This document shows, piece after piece, positions 22,843 through 35,863 of a stretch of DNA of 64,000 nucleotides. A model generated the notes under the pieces. The model was not told where the DNA came from and did no database searches. It saw only the letters and a list, made by a program, of their open reading frames with translations. The stretch is from NCBI GenBank assembly GCA_029448655.1, contig JACCLO010000010.1, forward strand, positions 2,232,001-2,296,000, given 5' to 3'. The stretch comes from Wolfiporia cocos (Eukaryota; Basidiomycota; Agaricomycetes; Polyporales; Phaeolaceae). Every line of letters starts with the position of its first letter. Positions within the stretch are counted from its first letter, which is position 1. Both the position numbers and the translations under genes were made by a program.

Positions 22843-23683
22843 AATCCCCGACTGAGCTCTCCCTGTTCCTATTCGGACTCTGAAAGTTTAGAAACGCATC
22901 TATTGTTCTTAGCGCAGACACCCACGCCTGCTATGGTAGCTTCCCAGCCAACACCGTCCTATCCGGCAGTTGAATGTTGGCGTGCAACCGGACAAGACTG
23001 TGTAGGCCGTATTTGCGATGCTGACTAGCTCTTACTCTCCTCTCCACTGACTCCTTCCGTGTACCAACTCCTGTTCATCCAGAGTCGCTTGCGACAACAA
23101 GGATACGGCGAATTGCGCTGAATATCATCCACATCACCGTTGCATCGATTGAAGGTATCACAGGACGAGGATTGCAAGACAGATTCTCACACAAAGCGTC
23201 AGGCTCTCTGGTATCGCCAAACGGCTGCCGAGCACGCTATCGTCTCAGTGAGATATTGTGCTACATTGCATCATTTGAACACTAGCAACTACATAGCCTA
23301 ACGCTTGTACATTTTGTGGTAGTATCCAAACAGTAGATTGAGAAGGCTACAATGCGCACGGAGATGAACAACAATGTGAGTAATGAGTGTGTGTCTGCAT
23401 GTATCCTGCACTGTACAATAACCGATTAGCAGGTAAAATTCGTAAGGAGCGTGTCTCGGAGTAGAAATACTCGCGATCAGTACATTCAAAAGCAGAAGTG
23501 AGCGTGTTTAGGAGCGTATACTCGGGACAGAGCCTGCTGACTTGCTATCTCCATTAGTTCTGACAAAACCTTCCTTCCACAGTATCACAATTGTTTGGCT
23601 GAGTGCGAACTGGCGCGCTCAGAACACTACTGAAAGAAGCCGGTCGATGGTCTGCCTGCATCTTTGAATGGAGGAGTAAAGTG

Positions 23684-24504
23684 TCAGCAGAAATAGTTGC
23701 TTCGCAGTATTGTAGAGCTACTTGGCGTGAATGGGTTGGTCTCCTGGTTCGGATGTTCCAGAGCCCGGTATCTACGTTTCTTCTTCCGGCGCTCTTCACT
23801 TTTTTGGGCTTGCACCCACGAACTAGCTCGGCTTCTCTTGGGCAAGGAATTCTCGTTCGTTGCAGCCGGGCTACATCGTCTCTGCTGCTTGGTTGGTCTC
23901 CGTTGAGGAGAGGGCCGCTGGGGCGATGCGGATGCTATACGAAACATCACAGATCGCTCTACTTGCGATATCAGCGTTACTTTACCTGTGCGCTTCAAAC
24001 CCCCTTTCTCTACTGTGACAACGTCGACATCCATATCTGTCATGAACAATTCTCAATTGATGATTGTCTCCGTCCATCCCTGGATATTGCCTCACCTGCA
24101 TCATCCACTATGATTAATTGTTCTTTGAAATCTTGGACGAATCGTTGTGATACAACACTTGGGGATCTTTTTTTATTCTTTGCTGTTATCTTGTCTCCAC
24201 CGGTCATCATAATACTCATGGTTGTTTCATCTACTGGACCCTGTCCCTCTTTCACCTTGGCCACTTCGGAAATGTATGCTCCATCCACGGTAATGCTGCA
24301 TCGATACTTTGGATCCAGCTTGTATATGTTCCACTGATCGCGTGAGCAGGTAACGGGCTCGCTGAGGCACATGCGCTTAACTACACCGCGCAACCTACTA
24401 GACAATGGCATGCGTACCCGCAGATATACACAGTTCTCGGCCACCTCGATGGTTCCTCGCTCTCGATGCCAGGGCCCAATGTCGCGCCGGGGACCTCGCG
24501 GCAC
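23684..24504 (-). CDS. Hypothetical protein with basic C-terminus (unit 2 copy)
   Basis: Unrecognised gene present in both duplication units. A main exon (about 24504-24096) encodes VPRGPRRDIGPW, AENCVYLRVRMPL, SRDQWNIYKLDPKYRC and SQRFVQDFKEQLIIVDDA. A 59-nt intron (24095-24037) with GTGAGG donor and ACAG acceptor keeps phase and leads to a second exon with DVVTVEKGGLKRTGKVTLI and a basic tail, RRKKKRRYR, suggestive of nuclear targeting. Between units the main exon differs by an in-frame 15-nt indel, which argues for past coding constraint. The 5' end is unresolved: the listed start is GTG, and a different-phase frame reaching an ATG at 24749 overlaps it. Confidence 0.45.
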
Positions 24505-26239
24505 AGCGTCTGCTCTTGACCAATTGTCTCGATTACAAAGACGCGCGACTGCTCGAGGGCCTCGGGCGGGAGGGGCGCCACCAGGCTTTCGGATGCGGTG
24601 GAGGGATGTTGGTATGCGAAGGACAGCGTCGATCCACGCCCGCCAAGCAGCCGATCACGCTGTGACGGGTCGAGCACGCCGGGCTTGGATCCGGCAATGC
24701 ATCGTATTTGGCTCGATTGCTCTGAGGCTTGGGAGAGTGTGCGCGGCATTTTAGCATTCAGGTGCGTTTGGGGGAGGACAAGTTCGAGGGGCGGTTTGCA
24801 CTCGTTGCCTGGCTCTTTGTGGCTGCTCAGAAGCTCTCGGTTAGATAGCGCTTCAATCTAGCCGTCCACGGGGTACATCTCACGTCGGCGTCCTTACGGC
24901 ACGTCGAAGACAATACAAGAAGATCTCTCCCTCGGAGCCTGCCAGAACAGGCAACTGGGCCTGATGTCAATCTTGCCATGAGGCAAAGATGCTTCACGGA
25001 AGATATGAGGACTTTGTATGGTCTCCTGTGGATCCTCGTCAAGAATTATTTTCCTCGCACCATGTGTGGATGTTCTGCCAACGAGTGCTTACAGCCTGAG
25101 TGAGCCCATGAATCAGATGTACTATGATAGCCGCGCCACCAGCTGGGTAAGGATAGACTTACAATCAGATTCTATGCAGAACTACCGCATCTGCATCACC
25201 GTGGTATCCTCGCGTCGGCTGGTATCACGCTGTGGCTGTCTGGTCGATAGCGTTGAAAGATGACATACCATTATGGATCTTCATAGATGAATAATCCGAG
25301 AGACAAAGGGCACCAGTAAAGGCGTGAGATGAAATCTCGAGTTGACTAGACGCCACAATGTCGCAACTGACTGGCACGGCCCTCACAGCACAAGGAGCAC
25401 GCGTTTCACGCGTGATCTTGAGGCCTAGGACGCCTCTAGATATCCAACGTTGAAACGTTCGAACTCAAGGCGCGCACAATGGACGCCTAATGTGGCGAAG
25501 ATAGTCACGGCAGTATAGATCCATCCCGACCTTACCGTATGGAGCATATACGCCTTAGTCTCGCGGTTTCTTCGTTACTTCTATGATGCTTCTTGTTGTC
25601 TCCTTCGCCTTACGCAAGCATCAGCAAGGTTGCTAGAAGCTAAGATCTTGTAGTCGTTGGCTCGTTGGCTCGTTGACTCGCTGAAGACCGTTACTTTCCG
25701 CTCATCCATCAAGCTGTCCTGACTGTGCCATTACCTGCAATATGGGTGGTGGATAATCCAGCGCTTTATGTTTTGTACCAAGTCTACTTGCGTCGATAGC
25801 CCGTGCTGCTATCTATCATTCTAACCAGGCCGTACTTATGGCCATCTCACTCGCTCGATCGGCGATGTACAGTACGTGTTCGAATGCGATATCTGTTCAG
25901 CACAATCTACCGAGCTTCCGGGCTGCATTACTCGCTTTAATTGATACACGACGATATTGGCTGCAATTACAAGCCGCAGATGTGGCTAGCTGGCTGTCGC
26001 CTACAGGTTGGCCGACACAGCAACCTGAGATGCGTAGTACACTAATTTTCAGTTTGAAACAAGAATGGCACCTAGTGTTAAATTTGAGACGCTTGTGTCC
26101 TACGAAGAAGTGGCCGATGATTGAACGTGGATTACAGTAGCCTTGCCTACTTGACTTTGCTCGGTTGAGCTATTAATCCCCGTTGGTTACTGGCGCAGGC
26201 TTCTTGACGTGTTCGTACTTGTTACTAGGACATCAAGTG

Positions 26240-26846
26240 TCAAGGTGGAAACAAGATGCACCAAAGACGACAATTACAATGAGTCCATATAGCTTGAATA
26301 TGCTGTGTTGGGAGGTCCCATGGTCTCGGGTCTGTTGTCTTAGTCTACGGTTGAGCGTACAAACGCGAGGCAGTGATTAGATATAGATTCTCACAAAAAT
26401 AGCTAATCCGTGCTCCATACGGGCCCGCTTGCGTCGTAAATTGGCTTCGGGGATGTCTGCTGGAGCAACAGAAGCTGTCCGCGGCGCAAAAATGGTCACC
26501 TATGACCCAGCTACAGAGTCATTCGGCACGTACCCCGGCGTTTCGACCCTGATGATATTCTTGTACAATCATCCACCATCTCCACATCAGACCCACCTTC
26601 AAAGTCAATCTCCATTTCATCGTCTGGAAGGTTGACCGTCTCCTGGTCGATATCCATTGGATCATCTTGTTGGGTCGTGTCAGTGTTTGAACTCTGGGCG
26701 TGTAGTATTATGTTGATAACCAGAACTGCACGTCCCCATAGATCCATCTGAACCGTGTAAGCGGACATGTTGGGCGGAATGGCTTGTAGGTGCTGAGAGA
26801 GTGCGCAGGAATTCCCCTCATGAATGCGGCCATTTAATGAGGCCAC
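26240..26846 (-). CDS. Hypothetical acidic protein, copy C of a three-member local family
   Basis: Homologue of copy B with the same three-exon plan: donor GTACGT after the acidic exon, acceptor CAG before ASVAPADIPEA, second donor GTGAGA and acceptor CTAAG before TTDPRPWDLP. The acidic core DDPMDIDQETVNLPD is kept. Sequence divergence from copies A and B is high outside this core and the RRKRAR patch. The 5' end is unresolved: the frame opens with GTG at 26846, just downstream of a stop. Confidence 0.45.
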
Positions 26847-28449
26847 CTAGAGTCCGGGGTCAATCACTTTTCTTCTTTGATGTGGCAGCGGAAGGCTGCG
26901 GTGAGAAGTCATCTCTCGATACGCGGGCCAATAGAATTTTGTACCCCTGTTCTTGTCATCCTCCCATAACACGCCGTGAATGTACGGCATTGAGCCGAGT
27001 GGACAGAGCAGGTGAACCTGAGCCCTATCTCATAGACACTACTTGTTCATTGGCACATTATCTCCCGTGACACGTAGCAGCTCGCAAGTAGCTGAATCTG
27101 ACTAGTATGGACGCCTGCCAGAACACCAGAGAAGTTATACTGTCTTCGTGATCCCAAAAGTCATCCATAGGTCTAAGTTGATGTATACGATTTTCAGTGG
27201 GATACAGAATTTGAATGGGCGACCCATGGACTTACATGAAAGCCTCGTAGGTATGACAGCGTTTATTTGCTCCCCATTATGGCTTATTTTGCGGTGATCG
27301 CCATGAATGCCATCAAGAAGACTGGTCTACGGTGTGACTCAGAGGCTACCCCGAGAATGCCAGGGGACGTTGTCCCATACACCCCACCCTTAGCAACGCT
27401 GTTGATGCGCTGTCGCATATGAACTTCTCAACAGACCCAGATCTACTTGCGCAGGGAACAGCGCGGAAAGATCTGGAACACGGTCTCTCTACCCAGGCGT
27501 GACGAATTTGGACCCACCATCGCAAAATACAGGTAGGGGCACTTCCCGCGTCGGAAGAAGAGCACAGAGACCAGGGAAGCCGTTGTATGTAGAATGATAC
27601 GACCCCAATTTACCAGGGTATCGGAGCAGCGGCGACAACATCCATCAGCAACGTGTCGTCGTAGAAGATCGGCCGAGGACAAAAGTGGTACGTCAATTAT
27701 ATGAGACCATCACTTTTCAAGTTCTCCGATGGCTTGGAACGCGTCGGGTGCAAAACATAGGGTAGCCCTCTGAGATGCCATCGCCGCGGTCACCTCTGTC
27801 TATCAGCGGCTGTCAGACTAGCGTGGGACCCTACACACGTTCCTTCTTGGTACACGCTGTCTGGGAGTCTGTTTTCATGTTGCTGGCCTAGGTACCCTCG
27901 AGACATTCTCAGTACCAAGCAGTATGCGGGGCCGTCATATGTCTATACGCGTCGCCGTCACTGAGACACTTCTTTCGGGAGCGTGTCGTTTCCGGCCAAA
28001 CGCGGGATCGGGGCTGGCGAGTAACACAGTCATATCAAAAGGCGGTTTGAGACTAGGATTCTACGCATCGTTTGACTCATATCAATCGCTATTTGTATTC
28101 GAGGGAAATCAGCCAAGGTCACGACGGCTGGGCTTCCCGCTCACTTTCTATCAGCGGTGGGCATAGCAAGCCTGAAAGGGTTGGAACGATTTGACCAACG
28201 TCCAGGCTCGTAACGGCGTCGTGCATGCCACGGTCAACCATAGTCATAGTGCCGAAAAGCATCGCGCTGTTTGAGCTTGTCAACGGACACGACCTCAAGA
28301 TAGTCTGTAGAGAGCCGGCTACTGAATAGAGTTGGCTGAGACGCTAGCCATATCCCACACATATCGGGGTTGAGGGGAATGAAAGTTGAGATCCAAACCT
28401 GAATGTGACGCGCTCTCTACGCGTCAGTCACGTGGCCGCGTTGCGGTGT

Positions 28450-29713
28450 ACTGCTTTCTTTTAGCGCTTGTCGTCGTACTGGAGTCTCACCCACCGGTTC
28501 AACGTCCGCATTTTGTAAATCGCGGTGCATAACAAAGTCTACACTGGGTACCATTCACACTAATTATCCTTCATTAAACCCTCTCTTGCAGAAGATATCG
28601 GGTTGGGTTTGCCATCGTTCGTGACGCGTAGAACTTACGGGATTGTCCTCCTTGCCCTAAATCGAATGTTAGGTCCTACATTGTTCGACAGTCTGGAGCT
28701 GAAAATACCTGAGCTACACTGGCCCTTGTGCTTGTAATCACCATCAGGTATGAATGCCAATATCCCTCTGATGCATATATACTTACCTCAACGGAAGAAT
28801 ATGCAATTGTACAATTGTTAGAACATTGTTGAATGCGGATCGGTTGCTAGGGTCTTTCTACCTCGGTGTGCGCCCAGAGGCTTGCAACCGATGTCACGAC
28901 ATCTCGCGCCAGTCTCGGTGACCCTGAGCTACGCTGAGACAATGCGATGAGGCAGTGGGGTGGCCCTGTGCAGACAGCTCGAATGCCGGGTCAGGAAATC
29001 TCGAAACACGGCGAAACAGTTGCTCTCTGACTGCGATCGGTACGGGTCGTCAAGAGCCGCCTGACACTGACACTCGTTGACTCACTCATATGTGATGACA
29101 AAGGTTCGCCGCACGCTCCAGCAGCCCTGATTGACCATGATTATGAGCAATGCGTCTTCGACTATGTACGTGTTCTCGCATCAGAACCTCGGATTGACTG
29201 CGGCGCATCCCGTCACCACGAACGCGTCACTACCGCAGTCCGCAAGCAGCGAAGGGCGGTGCTCAACGCCCTGGCTACAGCGCGCCCGCCACACCCACGT
29301 GACCTCCAGCGCGGTCTGGGATTGGTCATGGTCAGCTCGGCAAAGACCTCGCGCCTTTGCAGCCGCGTGGGGCCGCCTCAGTCAATCGCGGCTCCTCCGG
29401 CTTGCAGAGGAGCGATCAAGGTTGGGTGACAAATCTGGGCCAGCTCTCTAAAGTGGCTCAACACCCGCGTCCAGGCCGAGGCCTTGGTCAGCGGCCTGCA
29501 GGCTTGGATGCCGTCACCGCTGCGTTCCCTTCTGACTCAACGATCAGCCGATTTCATTTGCACCCTTCGGGCTCCTATAAAGGTCCTGCGAGAGTATCTT
29601 TCGGCCGTCCGTCGAACTGGACCTTCGAATCTGGATTGACGTCCAATCAGGTATAAATACGCCCCCTTCCCGCACATTTGGATCTCGCGCCCTCGAGTTG
29701 TTCTACGGCCGTC
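28450..29713 (+). promoter_or_regulatory. Upstream region and TATA box of the 209-residue gene
   Basis: CCAAT at 29643-29647 and TATAAATA at 29652-29659 lie 55-70 bp before the ATG at 29714, a clear core promoter. The preceding 1.2 kb is well conserved with unit 1 and holds no convincing coding sequence. Confidence 0.55.
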
Positions 29714-30401
29714 ATGTCTGCGTTCTCCCCACAGTACTCCCTCAAAAGCCTGCCGACAACCTTATTTGCTCAACATGATGCATTCTACCCATGGGCATCA
29801 ACATCATCGCTCTCAGACTCGCCTAGTGGCACGGTGCAGTCCCCACAACCAAATGTCAATGGGAGGCAGCAGAGATATCTCGAAACGCACGCGCAAAGGC
29901 GCGAACGCGTCGAATTCCTCCGGCGAAGGGAGTGGACTCGCCGAATCGCGGAATGGATAGATCACTCGGCCAACGACGGCGAACAGGTAAGGATATGTTC
30001 TCGACTTCTAATGCATAATCAGTCTGATAGTGCTCTCACTGCAGGATCTCTCACACCTCTCCCATTCGTGGGCAGACATTCTAGCTGCTGCAGATGCAGT
30101 TGACGACGACGACGACGCGGCGAACCCCCTCTATTCCCCTAATTTGGACAACGCGAGCGTCTCCGAGCCATATATCATATACACTGCCTCTCCGCGCTCA
30201 CTCTTGGCGCCGCGCCAGGACATTCATACCCCTGTCCACGCACATACCCAACCCGTGATTGCCCGCGCGCCTCAGGTTACGCGATCCCGCAACGCATCAG
30301 CGACCGGGAGCATCCCGCGCTCACGCCACTCTTCGCTGTCCTCGATATCCTCGCTGTCCTCGATATCCGAGGAGGACGAGGGCCCGGTGCCATGTGTCTG
30401 A
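29714..30401 (+). CDS. Hypothetical Ser/Pro-rich protein with basic helical segment
   Basis: Intact member of the pair whose 5' end is duplicated at 22722. Exons 29714-29986 and 30045-30401 around a 58-nt GTAAGG...CAG intron give 209 residues. The first exon holds a low-complexity Ser/Pro start followed by a charged helix around RRERVEFLRRREWTRRIAEWI. The second exon begins DLSHLSHSWADILAAADAVDDDDDAAN and ends with a Ser-rich repeat (SSLSSISSLSSISEEDEG). No named domain. The clear CCAAT-TATA promoter suggests real, possibly regulated expression. Confidence 0.65.
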
Positions 30402-30928
30402 AGATAAAATGCCTGATTCTCGACAGATCTGTCTTGGCTGTGGCTACGCGCTCACTATAACACGAATGCCGGCGCTCGTGGGATCACGGTGTGAAATCGT
30501 ACAATAGCTTGTGTCCACCGTAATTGTAGGACGCTGGTGGGGAGACTCCCATTAGCGCAGCTGGAGGGCTGCGATACTTTCGCCCACTGTATCTCGTTAT
30601 TCGATAACTTTATAATCTGTACAACATACCATTCGTAGCTGTTAGATTTCCCTCCGACATGTTTCCTTTAGTGTTGTCAATGTGATTTTGCCACTCACCA
30701 CGGTGGACTTGAGCTCGAGGCACGCTCGATAGTGTATCAATCGTCAAACGGAGATCAAGAGAATCATGAAGTCACTTCGGTCAATACACCCACACATGTG
30801 CGGTCATCAAAAGACGAAATGCAGCACTACAACACGCAAGGATCGGTGGTATACTATGCAAGGTATCTGTCCCAGGAAATAGTGTTCGAACATCATCCGG
30901 CAGCCAAACTCATCTCGAGGAGCGTCTC
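30402..30928. other. Convergent intergenic spacer
   Basis: 527 bp between the stop of the plus-strand 209-residue gene and the stop of the minus-strand Munc13-like gene; both terminators should lie here. Nothing else supported. Confidence 0.5.
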
Positions 30929-33900
30929 TCACGCAGAGGCCTTGGGCGGAAGTGGCGGGACCGGCGGAATAGCTGAGATAGACTGTTGCGCTTGCTTTGG
31001 TCGCTGCACCTTTCGCCGTTGCATCTCCTGCTCGCGCTTCTCCCGCTCAGCCTGCATGCTTGTCATCGCGTGCAGCTGTTGTGCGATGAAGTCGGAAGTG
31101 CCCGGTCTGGATGTGGCGGTCAGCTGAGCGCACACGGAATCGACTCTGGAGAGGCAACAACGTACCGAATCCGGAGGATCCGCAGGATTGTCTCGCCGTT
31201 GTTGACTTCCTTCTCCTGTTGCTTTTCCTTCTTGCGGTTCTTAATTGTGCCCAAATTCCGCTGTTGGTACACACTCTTGGCACGCTTCTTTACTGTCGGC
31301 GACGCGCGGAGGCTTTGCTGCATCATGCGGACACATTCCTCCATAAGTGCATCACTGGCAAAGAGCTTGTGAGCTACAAATCGTTATACCAGCGCACTCC
31401 TGATACCCACGTGTGCCAGTCATAGTAAAGGCGAATAGAGAGAACGTCGCGGTACTTCTGGTTCTGTAGCGATTCCAGTGGCACTGGACCCTCGCCACCT
31501 GCATGGAAGTAGTCACGTAGGAACTGAGAGAAGATCAGCGAGAGGCTCAATAGGATAAAGAGAAGTGCAAACCTTCAACCACTTGAAGACAATGTCAACC
31601 TCCTTGTCAGTTAGTGGCTTCATTTCGCTCGGAATGTCAGACAACGGCGGAATGAGCAGGCTCTCAATCACATTGAGGATCTCCTTCCATACTCGTGTCA
31701 TCACCATCTCTTTCGTGGCGTCACTGAGATACGTGTTGAAAGTAGGAAGGATGGCATCCAGGTAGTCAAACAGCGGTGTGATCGCTTGTTCAATCTCGAC
31801 ATCCGATAGTGCCTCTGGACGTATCCGAGGCTTCTCAGACGATGGGAGAGGGATCTGCACTTCTGAGCTGTCCTTGCCCAATGCCTGGCCGAACAGTGCG
31901 GTGACATTTCCCAGCGCTTTGTTGTAGTCTATGCTACCGCTACTCGACTTGACCAGAGTCTTGAGAACTGCACGCGATAGGCATTGACGGATAAATGGAG
32001 AAACCTGTGAAGGGCTGAGATCGTCCTCGTCTTAATTTGAAGCTCTGGAATCGTACGTACCTTGTCAATGAAGACGCGGACCATGTCACTTTCCGCCCGC
32101 TTAAGGGATCGGAAAGCTCGTCCGAAATAGAATTGCAGATCGTCCTTCTCACCCTCCATACTGATACGGAGCAGGATACGACCTTGTGAATCCAAGTCCA
32201 TCCATTGGTCATGGGCGAGGAAGTCGCCATATCGCCGTGGGTCGAGACAGATGTAGGCTCGGCCCACGGTATCATGTTTGCCGATGAGAGCCCGGTCACG
32301 GACACTGACCATCAGCCATAGGGGCTTCTCAACGGATATATCAAACGTCTCTTCCCCTTAATTCAGAGAGCCGAGACCGGTGAGTATACCTGCCAAGACA
32401 ACGAAGAGGTAAGTCTTACATCGAGGGCTCAGGGTTTCGTAGATTGTTCGGGTCTTTGCTACTCGATTACCTTGCTCGTCACTAAGCGTAACGAACGTGT
32501 CGAGTCGTGATGATGGGCTGCTGTCGAGAGGAACAAGACCCTCGGCGATCACGATCTTCACCGTGAAGAGGAATCGATCCGCCCGTTCTGTCTTTTCCGG
32601 TACAGGCGGAGCGTCTTGCAGGATCTCTGTCTTCTTGTCAGCTTGCATTTGTGCGTACATGCTGTCCAGCAGTCGACGAGCGGCTTCCACGTTGTTTAAC
32701 TTCACGCATGATTCTGGCTGGAAGGTGAAAGGCTCTACTTTCTTTTCTCCAGTTTGCGCCAACGACCTCGCCTTCTCAAGCCATGCCGACGACTTCTGTG
32801 GCTGCAAGTAGTCTGTTGGCCGCGGGAACATCTCCGCCATAAAGAGCTCCTCGACACTTCGGCAGTATTGTTCCACAGCCTTGCTAATGGTCTGATAGTA
32901 TTTTCAGTTAATCATTGTTTGATATCCGATACCAACTAGTTCTCACCTTAGAGAGTGACGTGAAGAATCGTGCTTCCTGGTGTTCGTCCGACCATTGAAG
33001 GTCCTCGAGGAAATTGATAGGACTGCGGAGAGAATCGAACAGATCGATGATGGATGAACTGTGACCCTCGCCACCTTCAGGCTGGAACTGAACATCGCTT
33101 TCAATAACTATCACAGTGACTAAGCTAGGCACTGGCACACCTTGTCCGCTGCAATTGCCTGACAGCAAATGGCATCGTCAGAACGAAGAATGGGTACAAT
33201 ATACATGTACTCACAGCCTGAACCCATTGAGCGGTTTTGTTGTCAGTGTTGATGAGCCACTGTCGTACATATGGCTCAAAGAATTCACCCAGGTCGAACT
33301 GGATTTCCCCACTATATAGCAGGATCAGCTGTTTGACCATATTCACGTTGCTCCTTGTCATGCTCACTTTGGACAAAATGCCTTGTGCATCCCCAGTAGG
33401 GTTTTCGTGCGACGGTATAGGGCAAAGATATCCTGAATAGGGACATCTGGTGTCGGTCCATTCATAGAATCCTCAAAGAGTCGTCTCCGCGACTCGTCGA
33501 GGTCCATGATATATCGTGGTATCACAACTTCCACCACCAACGAGACGATGTCAAGCCGGCTGCAAGAATGTGAGTTTGCTTTATCAGCGACGACCGCAGA
33601 ACCTCGTCATACCCAAGTAATGGTTCTGGGAATCGCTTGTCCAGTTGTTTGGCAGCCTTTTCGATCTCGTCTGTCATCAGTAAATGAGGAAGTGCTTTGT
33701 TCACTCCCGGCGCCGACTCGAGCTCGTGATGCTTCTCGTCGTACCAGCGTGCCGCCATGGTCCGCACCTGGTCCTGAACGTCGTTCAATCGCGCCGCAAC
33801 GTCAACATCATATTGCTCAAGAAGGCCGCTTTCTTGCAGCGTCTCGAGGATTTCAAGATATGGCGCGATTTCTGATGGTTTCAGATTCGGGATGGCCTCC

Positions 33901-35863
33901 ATGGCATGGTACAGAGACGAAAGGAAGATGCTAAACAAGCCACCATATATTTGAGCAAGGTAGTCACGCTGCATTGACGGATCAGAGTCGCGATGCGAAC
34001 GTCAGTTTAGCGGGACGTACGTCCTGTGTTGGCCACTTGTCCAGCTCAGTCTCGTGCAACACCTTTTGAATGTTCTGCAGTGCCTCCGGTATGCACTCCA
34101 GCGGTACCTCGTTGCGCTCAAAGAACTGCCTGACGAGGTCCAGGAAGCATGCGACGCGGTACGGCTGCCCGATCCGCCAGCGGAGCGCGCACTCGTTAAT
34201 CAGCTCGATATGCGGGGCCGAGAGGATCCCGAGCGAGACCTCGTCGTCGTCGCCGACCGTTGGGCTCAGCATCGCCTCGAGGTCCGCGACGAGACAGTAT
34301 TCGAGCAGGCGCTTGTAGTACTTGCGCGGGTTGGGCGGGATGAACGTGAAGTAGTGGCCGACGGGGATGTCCTCGTCCGTCTCGAGCTCCTCGTGGATCG
34401 CGCCGAAGTCGTCAACGGTGAAGTCCTTCGACTGCAGGACGGAGTGCCGGCTGCTGATCGATGCGTGCCGCGAGGCGCCCCCCGCGTAGAACGAGTCGGG
34501 CCGCGAGGACATGGTGGAGTAGACGGACCCTGGTCGCCCGTTCGCCCCGCCCGAGGGGGGCGTATCGGAGGCCGAGGATGACTTTGCAAGTTCGGGGTTG
34601 ATCTGAACCATAACCATCATCAGCTGTGAGATGTGCGACGTCTCCAGTGTGCGCCAGTACTGCCACGCGGCTTCGCTGGAGAAGTCCTCCCGCCTACCGG
34701 GGAACGCTGCGCCGGCGTTGATGTTCTTCAGACAGGTCTGCGCAGTAATGGTGAGATATCTCGAGTGACGAGCGTCTGTGCAGTACTCACCTTCAAATCT
34801 GTCAACGCAGCCTAGAGAGACGGAGGTCAAACTGATACAAATGAAGTATTACGTTGCTCCTGACCTTTTCTGTACAATGCTTCTGCAGCTCCTCAATTTC
34901 CTTCTGCAAGACTGTATCGGGCAATTTAAACAATTGCGCAGCTGTAATCACCAATGCCATGTCGTTGATATTCTGGCTGACGCGTTTCGTCGAAATGATA
35001 GAGTCACGATTCGAGCCTGACTCATATCCAGAGTCACTGGGAGCCTGTGAGGGGGCCAGCTTCTCCGTGTACATGTCCAGTCGAGCAGTAAGTTCAGGCG
35101 GCACATGGCCAACATGGCGGAGACAATCTCTCAGCAAGCGGATAAAGTGCGCGATATGGTTGTTCAGTTCGATTTTCCATCCGTCGCCTGCGAGGGATGG
35201 CTCCTTCTTCAGCACATTAGTGGCATTCGTTGCAAACATCAGGATGAGTTCCTCGATCTTGCGGTTCTCCTTCATTTGCCGCCGGAAGTTCTCGTCTTTG
35301 ACCTGTCCGTAGAATACGGCCATAGTCCGCCGTGTCAACTGATCGGAGTAGCTGCGCTCAGGTGTGAATGAGAGCCTCTTCCCAGCAGGATGGCAACGCA
35401 CGCAGCATCCTTGCCCATGGCGATGTCCTGCAGCTTCTGTTCCAGCACCTTGAGCAGATCTTTCGGGAACCTGACCCCCTTCGGTCCGTCGCGCACATCC
35501 TTGAAGAGGTCACCAATGGAGAATATTGATTGCTGAAGTGCGCCTGATATCCGGGCAGAATAGTCCTTGTCCTTGTTCTCGTCGGCCTGGGCATCTGCAG
35601 CTTTCGGCTGCATCTGATAGCTCAACAGCCTGGGAAGCAGTCAGCAGTATACCCAATTTCATCAACAGGCCCGCGACATACCCGACTCGGAGGACGAAGC
35701 TTAGTGGCAAAGGTAACGATCATGAGAATGGATTGGATCGCACCAGACTGTGGACATACTTCATCAAATCCTCATCCGACACTCGATATTTCGAGATGCG
35801 CCTCTCATGCATCGAGCCATGAATTGAGCTATGCGTAGAACCATAACGACTATGTCTTGACAT
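30929..35863 (-). CDS. ync13: Munc13/UNC-13-like protein (Ync13 family) with C2 domain between MHD regions
   Basis: Large membrane-trafficking protein of about 1,350 residues in about 17 exons. Fission yeast Ync13 works at the division site in coordinating exocytosis and endocytosis during septation; a related role is inferred. Start is the ATG at 35863 (MSRHSRYGS); phase-consistent exons follow at 35699-35682 (18 nt), 35629-35402, 35351-34865, a 21-nt exon, 34737-34021 and so on. The MHD/MUN helical region includes YLAQIYGGLFSIFLSSLYHAME and the FDLGEFFEPYVRQW segment. A C2 beta-sandwich follows (FTVKIVIAEGL, SRLDTFVTLSD, WEETFDISVEKPLW, RDPRRYG-like region), then the C-terminal MHD2 (ALSDVEIEQAITPLFDYLD, MVMTRVWKEILNVIESLL). 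An 18-nt exon encoding AIAADK is also predicted. The C-terminal tail is Arg/Lys/Gln-rich and ends PPLPPKASA. Confidence 0.88.

Larger units (their letters stand above)
22787..29783. repeat. Tandem segmental duplication, unit 2
   Basis: Second, more compact copy of the duplicated block, without the three elements inserted in unit 1 and with only one copy of the internal sub-block. Its right end runs into the intact two-exon gene at 29714; homology with unit 1 stops about 65 bp after the ATG. It provides pre-insertion sequence for dating and delimiting the elements of unit 1. Confidence 0.85.

Noticed and set aside
29131..29451. Open frame with ATG upstream of the 209-residue gene, with a counterpart at 22150-22440
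   Set aside because: A one-base length difference between the two copies breaks the frame, composition is not protein-like, and it overlaps the conserved promoter region.
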